From: Anaerobacillus sp.
GTDB taxonomy: Bacteria; Bacillota; Bacilli; Bacillales; Anaerobacillaceae
Length of the DNA: 7,842 nt
NCBI GenBank assembly: GCA_007118195.1
Contig: SKSA01000006.1
Span: forward strand, 1-7,842
Direction of reading: 5' to 3'
Positions 1 through 6,415 of the stretch are shown piece by piece. Within the stretch, counting starts at the first letter, position 1; each line of letters opens with the position of its first letter. The translations under genes were made by a program, and so were the position numbers. The notes under the pieces were generated by a model. The model was not told the origin of the DNA, searched no databases, and worked only from the letters and a program-made list of their open reading frames with translations.

Positions 1-2
1 AA

Positions 3-602
3 TTACTCGAATAAGGTCAAGTTATCTGCAGATGTTGCTCTTTCTTCCCTAGAACGTCTCATTTGATGTAAGTAGTTTTCTTCAGCACGAACGGCTTTGA
101 CAAGGTTTGCTTCTTGACCCACCTTCTTAACAAAAACAGCAAAGGTTTCTGGGATAAAATAAAGTTTTCTGCCAACTTTTCCACCGACATCATACGAAAG
201 GATTGGAATATCTTCCATTTTCAAATAATCCATTGCAAAAGAAATGTTAGACTTAGAGACATTGTTAATCTTTGTACCTAAAACTGCTCCACCGCCAAAG
301 ACCTTTGCTTGTAAAGAGCTTCTCCTTGCTCCTAGCTTCATCATTTCGTTAATCATTTTCTCCATCGCATACATTCCGTAGCGAGCATCATCACTTATAA
401 TCAATTCCTCTTTTTTCACTGAAGCAGGGAGCATAAAATGATTGATCCCAACAATCCCACTAATCTTATCTTTTAAACAAACAGAAACACATGAACCTAA
501 TAGGGTAGATAACATAATATTTTTTTCATTAGTGACAAAATAGTCACCAGCAAAAATTTCATAAACTACTCGATTAAATTTATTGTTAAACGTCTTTTTC
601 AA
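3..602 (-). CDS. cheD: CheD, chemoreceptor glutamine deamidase
   Basis: CheD deamidates specific glutamines of chemoreceptors to glutamates, making them substrates for CheR; in Bacillus it also works with CheC. The protein has 199 residues. The family core is clear: FAGDYFVT near residues 17-24, LGSCVSVCL with the catalytic Cys38, and GINHFMLP with His55. The Cys-His spacing of 17 is what I recall for Thermotoga CheD (C27/H44). Ser32 or Thr33 would be the third catalytic residue. FGGGAV near 103-108 is also typical. It is longer than the roughly 166-aa Bacillus CheD because of a charged tail from about residue 165, which ends in NLTLFE. The start codon is TTG, preceded by a weak GGGG ribosome site 8 nt away; no better in-frame start precedes the conserved core. 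It lies 16 nt after cheR, last of the visible operon, and no CheC is present. Family identity is firm; the natural substrate is inferred to be the first gene of the operon. Confidence 0.95.
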   Translation of the reverse strand: MKKTFNNKFNRVVYEIFAGDYFVTNEKNIMLSTLLGSCVSVCLKDKISGIVGINHFMLPASVKKEELIISDDARYGMYAMEKMINEMMKLGARRSSLQAKVFGGGAVLGTKINNVSKSNISFAMDYLKMEDIPILSYDVGGKVGRKLYFIPETFAVFVKKVGQEANLVKAVRAEENYLHQMRRSREERATSADNLTLFE

Positions 603-618
603 TCAAAAAACCCCATTA

Positions 619-1446
619 TTAAATTTTTTTATAAATTGTTTTATTAATGAGTCTCCACTTGTCTTGATTATTTGCTATGGATTCTGAGTGCCCTAAAATT
701 AAAATTCCTTCCGGGGAAAGTTGTTCATAAAAACGTTCTAATAGAAACCTTTGTGTTTCTTTAGAAAAATAAATAAATACATTTCTACAAAAAATAATAT
801 CGATTTTATCTTTAATAGGATAACGCTCTTTGCCCACTAAGTTTATTTGTTGAAAGACAATTTTTTTTTGAACATTTTCTTTTATTTTAAAAAGACCTTT
901 ATTTTCTCCTTGTCCTAATTTGAAAAATGTTTTTAGGTGATCATATGAGATCCCTACGACTTCTTCATGACGATAAATACCTGTTTTTGCTTTATGAAGC
1001 ATCTCGGTATTAATATCTGAAGCTAAAATCTTATAGTCTATATTTTTTTCCTTTTTTAATACGCCCTCCAATGTCATAGCAATGGAGTATGGTTCTTCAC
1101 CAGAAGAGCATGCAGCTGACCAGACTCGGATTGTCTTGCTATGTTTATCAATAATGCTAGGAACGTATTCATTTATTAAAAATTGAAAATGATGCTCTTC
1201 CCGAAAAAAGTTGGTAACATTGGTCGTAATCAAATTAAATAATTTTTCTTTTTCATGTTCCGTTTCTTCCACTAATTTTAAATATTGAGTAAAAGAATGG
1301 AGACCTTTTTTCCTTATATGTTTTGACAGCCTTGAAACAACTAATGCACGCTTTGCTTCTGAAAGATTGACACCGATTGATTGAAATACAAAGTTTCTAA
1401 GTTTTTTAAACTCTTCATTGCTAAGAGATAGTTTATCATTTTCCAT
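619..1446 (-). CDS. cheR: CheR, chemoreceptor glutamate methyltransferase
   Basis: CheR transfers methyl groups from S-adenosylmethionine to receptor glutamates for sensory adaptation. From the chosen start the protein has 275 residues. An N-terminal helical domain (about 7-85) includes TTNVTNFFRE. The SAM-binding core shows VWSAACSSGEEPYSIAM (108-124), ASDINTEML (142-150) and FCRNVFIYF (219-227), ending with the GHSES stretch near 252-256. The beta-subdomain loop GQGENKG (178-184) has the same length as GTGPHEG of E. coli CheR, the pentapeptide-binding type. An in-frame ATG at 1461 would add five residues (MRRLL). I prefer the ATG at 1446 because GAGAAGG sits 6 nt upstream of it, inside that short extension. 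This start overlaps the cheA stop by 11 nt, suggesting translational coupling. The usual partner CheB is not visible. Confidence 0.95.
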   Translation of the reverse strand: MENDKLSLSNEEFKKLRNFVFQSIGVNLSEAKRALVVSRLSKHIRKKGLHSFTQYLKLVEETEHEKEKLFNLITTNVTNFFREEHHFQFLINEYVPSIIDKHSKTIRVWSAACSSGEEPYSIAMTLEGVLKKEKNIDYKILASDINTEMLHKAKTGIYRHEEVVGISYDHLKTFFKLGQGENKGLFKIKENVQKKIVFQQINLVGKERYPIKDKIDIIFCRNVFIYFSKETQRFLLERFYEQLSPEGILILGHSESIANNQDKWRLINKTIYKKI

Positions 1447-3556
1447 AAGTAACCTTCTCATTTAATTTAGTAGACACATTAAATAAAGTCGGGATATCAA
1501 GAATAAGAGCAACATTACCATCTCCTAATATTGTTGCCCCTGCAATCCCCTCTGTCTGCTCCATATTTTCTTTTATGCTTTTAATGACTACTTGCTCTTG
1601 TCCTAAAATTTCATCGACGAGAACCGCCATTTTTCTTTCATTATTTTTGACAATAATTAAAATTCCATCAGTTGGTTTTTTTATATCAGTATTAACATTT
1701 AAAATTTTATGAAGGGACGAATAAGGGACGTATTCATTACGTAAATGAATAATCGTTTCCCTTCCTTCTACTTTAAGCACTTGTTCTTTTTCTGCTTTAA
1801 TAAACTCTAATATAAAATTAAGTGGAACGATAAACCGTTCCTCACCAATTCTTACCATCATCCCATCAATAATCGCCAAAGTTAATGGTAATTTAATTTT
1901 GATCGTTGTTCCTTGATCTTTTTCGGAATATACATTAACAGCACCGCGTAAATTTTTTATATTTGTCATGACGACATCTAAACCTACGCCACGCCCAGAT
2001 ATATCTGTAACCGTTTTCGCTGTTGAAAAACCTGGGCGAAAAAGTAATAAATTTATCTCCTCTGATGTTATTGGTTCATCCGCAGAAATAATCCCTTTTT
2101 GTAAAGCTCTTTGGTAAACAGCTTCTTCGTCAATCCCTTTACCGTCATCTATGATTTCAATCACGATACTTCCCTCTTGATGAAATGCATTAAGTTGGAT
2201 CTTACCGTTTCTCGGCTTCCCTTTGGCGACACGTTCTTCAGGTAACTCAATTCCGTGGTCTACAGCATTTCTAACTAAATGCTTTAGAGGGTCAGTAATT
2301 TGTTCAATTACTTTTTTATCTAAATCAGTTTCTTTACCGTTTAAGACCAGTTCAATTTCCTTTCCTTTTTCAAGAGCAAGGTCACGAACCATTCGTTGGA
2401 ACCTCATAAAAGTTGCTCCAATCGGGATCATACTCGTATTCATTACTTCTTCTTGAACGATTCGTATAATTTTATCTACTTCTTCAAATGCATTTACAAT
2501 TTCTCTTTGTTGTTGTTCTTTTTTACCGTTTTGGACACCTATTGTTACTAGTGATTTAACCCTTGACTGAGCAATTAATAGTTCTGCTAAATGATTTAAA
2601 ATATTTTCAAGTTTTTCGGTTTCTACTCGAATCGTATTACTAGAGTTTGAGGATTTTAGATTCGTTTTTACCTTGTCTGATTCTCGATCTTCTTTCTCAG
2701 CTTTCAACTTCAAAATACCTGCTTTTTCAAGCTCCATACCTATAGCCTTTAATTTTTCAAGAGCATCATCCATATATTCCGATGTTAGCGTTCCATTGGT
2801 AAGTAATAGTTCTTTCGTTCCTCGATCTCCTTTAAACCATTCATGAGCATTTTCAGTAATATCAATAATTTCAATATCGTTTTCATCTAAAACAAAAATA
2901 AAAACATTTTTAAGCGCTTCTACATCTTCATGAGACTTTAAGAAAATAGTCCAACTCAGATGAAATTGATGGGGATCGAGCTCTCGTAATTCTGGAACCA
3001 TTTCTGTTTTCGAAAAAACTTGTAATAACTCTCCTACTTCTTCAAGTTCATAAATGAGCATTAAAGGGTCCGTTCCTGTTTCGAAAATATCTTGTTGAAA
3101 CTTTAGCTCTAGTTTATAAAACTTTACTTTCTCACCGGACTTGTCTAAAAAAGGGGGAATATTATTATCTAGGTCTACTCCGAGAGATAAATCTCGGATG
3201 ATTGAATTTAGAGCTTCCTTTTTCTCTTGAACGTTTTTCCCATCTAAATCCCCTTCAGCAACCATCTTCTTTAATAAGTCATACCCTTGAAACATAGCTG
3301 TCGCAACATCATCTGTATATGCACTGCTACCGTCTCGAACTTGATCTAATACATTTTCTAACTGATGGGCAATTTCGCTAATCGCTTCAAAACCCATTAA
3401 ACCTGCACCACCTTTAATGGTGTGCATCGCCCGAAAAACTGAATCGATCCATTCTTTATCCTCAGGACTTTTTTCTAACTCAATAAACCCTTCTTCAAGA
3501 ACCTCTAAGTTTTCCATCGTCTCTTCAAGAAAAGTTGCAATCATATCTTCACTCAC
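1436..3556 (-). CDS. cheA: CheA, chemosensory histidine kinase
   Basis: CheA autophosphorylates on histidine under receptor control and passes the phosphate to CheY. The protein has 706 residues from the chosen start; numbers here count from the GTG three codons upstream, at 3565. Domains in order: an HPt (P1) domain with the phospho-site AMHTIKGGAG, His48; a P2-like CheY-docking region about 147-240; a charged linker about 270-308; the dimerisation helices (P3) about 310-375; an ATPase domain with N-box LVRNAVDHGIE (430-440), G1 box DDGKGID (473-479) and G2 box GRGVGLD (524-530); and a C-terminal CheW-like P5 domain about 563-700. All key residues are present, so the kinase looks active. The GTG at 3556 is preferred because GAGGTGA lies 5 nt before it; the GTG at 3565 has only weak upstream complementarity. 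cheY ends 15 nt upstream. P5 may contact the first gene product directly, since no CheW gene is visible. Confidence 0.97.
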   Translation of the reverse strand: MSEDMIATFLEETMENLEVLEEGFIELEKSPEDKEWIDSVFRAMHTIKGGAGLMGFEAISEIAHQLENVLDQVRDGSSAYTDDVATAMFQGYDLLKKMVAEGDLDGKNVQEKKEALNSIIRDLSLGVDLDNNIPPFLDKSGEKVKFYKLELKFQQDIFETGTDPLMLIYELEEVGELLQVFSKTEMVPELRELDPHQFHLSWTIFLKSHEDVEALKNVFIFVLDENDIEIIDITENAHEWFKGDRGTKELLLTNGTLTSEYMDDALEKLKAIGMELEKAGILKLKAEKEDRESDKVKTNLKSSNSSNTIRVETEKLENILNHLAELLIAQSRVKSLVTIGVQNGKKEQQQREIVNAFEEVDKIIRIVQEEVMNTSMIPIGATFMRFQRMVRDLALEKGKEIELVLNGKETDLDKKVIEQITDPLKHLVRNAVDHGIELPEERVAKGKPRNGKIQLNAFHQEGSIVIEIIDDGKGIDEEAVYQRALQKGIISADEPITSEEINLLLFRPGFSTAKTVTDISGRGVGLDVVMTNIKNLRGAVNVYSEKDQGTTIKIKLPLTLAIIDGMMVRIGEERFIVPLNFILEFIKAEKEQVLKVEGRETIIHLRNEYVPYSSLHKILNVNTDIKKPTDGILIIVKNNERKMAVLVDEILGQEQVVIKSIKENMEQTEGIAGATILGDGNVALILDIPTLFNVSTKLNEKVTYGK
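1453..1459 (-). promoter_or_regulatory. Ribosome binding site deciding the cheR start
   Basis: GAGAAGG on the minus strand ends 6 nt before the ATG at 1446. The alternative ATG at 1461 overlaps this site and has no comparable one of its own. The site lies inside the end of cheA, as expected for coupled translation. Confidence 0.7.
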
Positions 3557-3561
3557 TATAG

Positions 3562-3568
3562 TCACCTC
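3562..3568 (-). promoter_or_regulatory. Ribosome binding site deciding the cheA start
   Basis: GAGGTGA is a seven-base match to the Bacillus anti-Shine-Dalgarno complement. It sits 5 nt before the GTG at 3556 and immediately after the cheY stop codon. It overlaps the alternative GTG at 3565, which argues against that longer start. Confidence 0.65.
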
Positions 3569-3571
3569 ACT

Positions 3572-3952
3572 TTAACGAACGAATTTCTTCACAACTCCTA
3601 TTAACTGATCTGGCTGAAATGGCTTCACGAGCCATCCTGCAGCACCCGCTTGTTTCCCTTCCATCTTCTTCTTATCTTGAGATTCTGTTGTGAGAACGAG
3701 AACTGGAACGAACTTAAACTGGGGCTTCTTTTTCACTTCTTTAATAAAACCAATACCATCTAAATTAGGCATGTTAATGTCAGAAATGATCATTGCTGGA
3801 CGTTTCCCTTCTTTTTGAAGTTGTTCTAGTTTTTGAAGTCCATCTTTTCCGTCCACAGCCGTTTCTACTATATAACCACTTTTTTTCAACGTATATTCTA
3901 CTGATGCTCTTACAGTCCTAGAGTCGTCTACAATAAAAATGAATTTACTCAT
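3572..3952 (-). CDS. cheY: CheY-type single-domain response regulator
   Basis: This is a receiver domain with no output domain, 126 residues, the expected phosphoryl acceptor from the adjacent CheA. The acid pair is Asp9-Asp10 in FIVDDSRTVR. The phospho-acceptor is Asp58 in IISDINMPNLDG. The switch Thr is Thr88 or Thr89 in LVLTTES, and the conserved Lys is Lys110 in LVKPF. Trp107 takes the place of the aromatic switch residue (Tyr106 in E. coli CheY). The stretch MEGKQAGAAGWLVKPF resembles CheY proteins of proteobacterial accessory clusters, from memory. It starts with ATG 3 nt after the STAS stop, with a purine-rich GGGGAAGAG ribosome site inside the end of the STAS gene. Whether it targets the flagellar switch or another partner cannot be told from sequence; no FliM or other output gene is present here. 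Confidence 0.94.
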   Translation of the reverse strand: MSKFIFIVDDSRTVRASVEYTLKKSGYIVETAVDGKDGLQKLEQLQKEGKRPAMIISDINMPNLDGIGFIKEVKKKPQFKFVPVLVLTTESQDKKKMEGKQAGAAGWLVKPFQPDQLIGVVKKFVR

Positions 3953-3955
3953 TTG

Positions 3956-4228
3956 TTAACTCTTCCCCTTTATTAACATTGTTTCTAAACTTAGCTTCGT
4001 GAATAATGTGAAAAGTTGTTCTTGTAAATTAACCATTTCAAACGATAGATTTTTTCGATCACAGTATTTCTTCATTGAAATGAGTAATTGTAATCCTGCA
4101 GCATCAATATCGGTTAATAGAGTAGCATCAATTTGACATTGCTTATTACAATCATCAACATATGTAAGAAGTTCCTCTTGAACATCTATGCAATTAAATA
4201 CTGAAATAGATTCGCCAATGGAATACAT
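3956..4228 (-). CDS. Small STAS-domain protein, no phosphorylatable serine
   Basis: This is a single-domain protein of 90 residues. The STAS hallmark is LLTDIDAAGLQLLISMKK (about 37-54), which matches the anti-sigma-antagonist loop DSxGLxLL with Ala43 where SpoIIAA-type proteins carry the phosphorylated Ser. The rest fits the fold: a predicted strand at 5-13, a helix at 15-25 and FEMVNL near 63-68. It is closer in feel to MlaB-like STAS_2 proteins than to RsbV. Similar small STAS genes sit next to cheY and cheA in several proteobacterial accessory clusters, usually with an Ala or Thr at this site (recalled, not searched). The ATG is preceded by GGGGGAGAG, which begins at the stop codon of the upstream gene 11 nt away. 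It is likely a non-phosphorylated adaptor of the signalling complex; the exact role is unknown. Confidence 0.85.
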   Translation of the reverse strand: MYSIGESISVFNCIDVQEELLTYVDDCNKQCQIDATLLTDIDAAGLQLLISMKKYCDRKNLSFEMVNLQEQLFTLFTKLSLETMLIKGKS

Positions 4229-4239
4229 CGTCTCTCCCC

Positions 4240-6081
4240 CTAAAATAAGGTTAACTCTCCGCCTTCATCACCAATATCGTACTGTTCATCTTCTAACATA
4301 CTACTAGCAGCGACGCGATCATAATAAGTAGTTAGTTGTTCAATAATATTACTTAATGTTTTATCTGTCGTTGACCACTCTGTTAAATTTGCTTTTTGCA
4401 ATGTTTCTTCTTTACTTTTGACAACTTCTTCTGAAAGCTCAATTAAATCATTTGTAATTAATTGTAGAGCCATGGGTAACTCTTTTCCTTGATTCATTTT
4501 TACAGTTAAATACTCAATTTCTCCTAATAACTTTTTGCCGGTTTCTCCAGCTGGTTGAACTGCCTTTAATACCAATTCTTGAATCATGTTTAAATTATCC
4601 AATGAATGATTGGCAGTGTCATACATTGTTTCAGTCATATTTTCATTAGTTTTTAACATCTCAAAAAATTGGTTTAAATCGTTGGATAACGTTGCTTTTA
4701 AATCGATCACAAATTGTTCATTTTTATTTACATCATTAATGACTCTTTCGGAAATTCGTTCAATCTCATTACCAAAAGCACCGACTTCCCCATCTAAACG
4801 AGCAAGCTCAATTCTGCTCAAAATGTTCAATCTCTGTAAATAGCCGACTTTCTTTTTGATCACACTAAATTGTTGTTCGATTTGCGTCATTTCGGTATAA
4901 AACAGTTCGCCAATCTCATTGAAGCTTACAAGATCTTTTTTCAAAGTATCTAGTTCTTGTTCAAAATTTTGAATAAAACCTTTTACTTTAATAAAAATCT
5001 CTTCAATCGTATTATTATCATTGGGCCGATCCCCACTTAAAAATTCTGCTACTAAACTACTTTCTTCATAAGTATCATCTAAGCTAGCTTGAATACTTGA
5101 AATCGGGGCTTCTACTTTTTGAATAGAATGATCTACTTGATCTTGTACACTTAATAGCAGATTTATAGATAGATCAGTAACCTTTTCAACAAAAGTTAAA
5201 AAGTTTAATCTTTCTTCATATTGTTCATCGTTTTGTGCCGTGTAGCCCTCAATTCCTTCAAAAATACTATTTAAACAATTGATCACACTTTCTAAACTTT
5301 GTCTAATTAAGTCCTGACTTTGAATGGCGATCATCAAATCCTGAACAGGTTGTACTGCAAGCTCAAGATTATAGTTGGCTTCCTTTAAGAGTTGACTAAC
5401 TATCTTTAGCGAAGCGAACACATCATTAAATAAATTTTGAAACTCTTCTACCTTTACGTTTGACAAATGATCACTATATGTAAGCATATGATTTAATTTC
5501 CCTGTAAACGTTTCTTTCCAAGAGCTTAGCTTAGCTGAGTGTTCATAAATGACACCATATTGAGTTTCTATTTGATTGGAAAAATCTTTAATATTTTCAG
5601 AAATCACACCAAACGCTTTACCGCGATCACCGAGGCGGGTCGAATGAATAATCGCATTCATCGATACGATTTCTATGTCAGTAATATGTTCCTTTATTTC
5701 TTCAATAATGTGCATTAATTGTTCAAATCCATGGACTTCCGTAGCCTCTTTATTCGTAAGAAATCGCTCAATGGTTTTACTTAGCTTTGTTTCATCAAAC
5801 ATATTTAAAATTGAAACTGAAAAACCATCTCTCATTTCGCGAAGTAGTTGCGCCAAACGATAGGCATCATTTTCATCTTCTACTGTTTCATCATCGGACT
5901 TTTCATTATAAACAAAATAGTTTAGTAAGATTTCCATTTCCTCTGCATTAAGTTCTATTTCTGTTTCAATTTCAGGTAACCTCGCATAAATAGCGCCATA
6001 TATTTCTTCTGTTTGTTCAATATACTGTAAAAGCTGTTGATTAATATCTGTTACTTTATTGGTTAATCGCTTAGCATCCAA
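4240..6081 (-). CDS. Soluble MCP-like coiled-coil protein, two hairpin tips
   Basis: A long, acidic, almost wholly helical protein of 613 residues. It has no signal peptide, no membrane segment and no recognisable HAMP or sensor domain. Two segments align without gaps to the core of the MCP signalling tip (consensus NAAIEAARAGExGRGFAVVA). Copy 1 is NAIIHSTRLGDRGKAF at 142-157, followed by GVISENIKDFSNQ. Copy 2 is LSRIELARLDGEVGAF at 421-436, followed by GNEIERISERV. In both, the spacing from the N/L position through the conserved Arg to the Phe is the same as in MCPs, but many tip residues have changed. The protein ends in GGELTLF after an acidic stretch. As the first gene of the operon, with no CheW nearby, it probably serves as cytoplasmic receptor or scaffold for CheA and as substrate of CheR and CheD (inference). 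Methylation sites are not recognisable. The start is TTG, 8 nt after AGGAGG; an ATG 4 nt further in is out of frame and soon meets a stop. Confidence 0.8.
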   Translation of the reverse strand: MDAKRLTNKVTDINQQLLQYIEQTEEIYGAIYARLPEIETEIELNAEEMEILLNYFVYNEKSDDETVEDENDAYRLAQLLREMRDGFSVSILNMFDETKLSKTIERFLTNKEATEVHGFEQLMHIIEEIKEHITDIEIVSMNAIIHSTRLGDRGKAFGVISENIKDFSNQIETQYGVIYEHSAKLSSWKETFTGKLNHMLTYSDHLSNVKVEEFQNLFNDVFASLKIVSQLLKEANYNLELAVQPVQDLMIAIQSQDLIRQSLESVINCLNSIFEGIEGYTAQNDEQYEERLNFLTFVEKVTDLSINLLLSVQDQVDHSIQKVEAPISSIQASLDDTYEESSLVAEFLSGDRPNDNNTIEEIFIKVKGFIQNFEQELDTLKKDLVSFNEIGELFYTEMTQIEQQFSVIKKKVGYLQRLNILSRIELARLDGEVGAFGNEIERISERVINDVNKNEQFVIDLKATLSNDLNQFFEMLKTNENMTETMYDTANHSLDNLNMIQELVLKAVQPAGETGKKLLGEIEYLTVKMNQGKELPMALQLITNDLIELSEEVVKSKEETLQKANLTEWSTTDKTLSNIIEQLTTYYDRVAASSMLEDEQYDIGDEGGELTLF

Positions 6082-6088
6082 TATTGAT

Positions 6089-6095
6089 ACCTCCT
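6089..6095 (-). promoter_or_regulatory. Ribosome binding site for the TTG start at 6081
   Basis: AGGAGGT on the minus strand places the TTG at 6081 at 8 nt. The ATG at 6077 lies in another frame and reads only four codons before TAA. This supports the non-ATG start of the first operon gene. Confidence 0.75.
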
Positions 6096-6217
6096 AGAAA
6101 GATAAAGACCATAAAGTACTTATCCTATTCAGCAGACTCAAGCTTTTGTTACCATTCATCTATTTTATTTTCCTCGCTAGAAATGACTCTTCCCTATAGA
6201 AATTATTTCCTATTACT

Positions 6218-6267
6218 ATTTTACCACTTTTTTTATTATAGAGGCTTTATGTTTACATTTTCGTCAA
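6218..6267 (-). promoter_or_regulatory. Candidate promoter region of the che operon
   Basis: Two weak options are visible on the minus strand. An extended -10, TGGTAAAAT (6218-6226), has no good -35. A TATAAT (6235-6240) has TTGACG (6262-6267) upstream, but with a 21-nt spacer that is too long for ordinary sigma-A use. I saw no match to the SigD consensus (TAAA, 15 nt, GCCGATAT) used for motility genes in Bacillus. A leader of about 120-150 nt would separate either site from the first gene. Confidence 0.3.
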
Positions 6268-6286
6268 AAAGTTTCTTTATTCGTCA
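6260..6286. repeat. Direct repeat TTCGTCA, two copies 20 bp apart
   Basis: TTCGTCA occurs at 6260-6266 and exactly again at 6280-6286, upstream of the che operon. The 20-bp period is about two helical turns, as expected for a regulator binding one face of DNA. The first copy overlaps the possible TTGACG -35 element. The function is inferred; chance is possible for a 7-mer. Confidence 0.4.
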
Positions 6287-6373
6287 TAATGGGACTTGTC
6301 CACCTTTACTTTACATAATAACTTATTATTATAATTTCGAAAACAGCGAAAACGATAAATTAACGAGTAATAA

Positions 6374-6407
6374 AAGGCTTCCACCAAACAACTTTGGTAG
6401 AAGCCTT
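6374..6407 (-). terminator. Rho-independent terminator of the IDEAL-domain gene
   Basis: The arms 6374-6388 and 6393-6407 form a 15-bp stem with a 4-nt loop. Read on the minus strand, the only imperfect position is a tolerated T-G wobble; on the plus strand it would be an A-C mismatch. The stem starts 8 nt after the TAG of the gene at 6416 and is followed by TTTTATTA, a modest T-run. It should insulate the che operon from upstream transcription. Confidence 0.8.
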
Positions 6408-6415
6408 ATCTATTC

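Noticed and set aside
532..547. Palindrome GTGACAAAATAGTCAC as an Fnr-like box
   Set aside because: The half-sites are 8 nt apart rather than 6 when read as TGA/TCA, and it lies inside the cheD coding region, far from any promoter.
2223..2456. A 77-codon plus-strand frame inside cheA
   Set aside because: It is antisense to the conserved CheA dimerisation and N-box region and has no ribosome site or recognisable protein features.
3956..4228. The STAS gene as an RsbV/SpoIIAA anti-sigma antagonist of a sigma-factor switch
   Set aside because: The phospho-serine is replaced by alanine and no anti-sigma kinase gene is adjacent; the che context fits an adaptor better.
4610..4843. A 77-codon plus-strand frame inside the MCP-like gene
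   Set aside because: It is a shadow frame opposite the second MCP-like repeat, with no supporting start signal.
5675..5863. A 62-codon plus-strand frame inside the MCP-like gene
   Set aside because: It is a shadow frame opposite a helical coding region, without a start signal.
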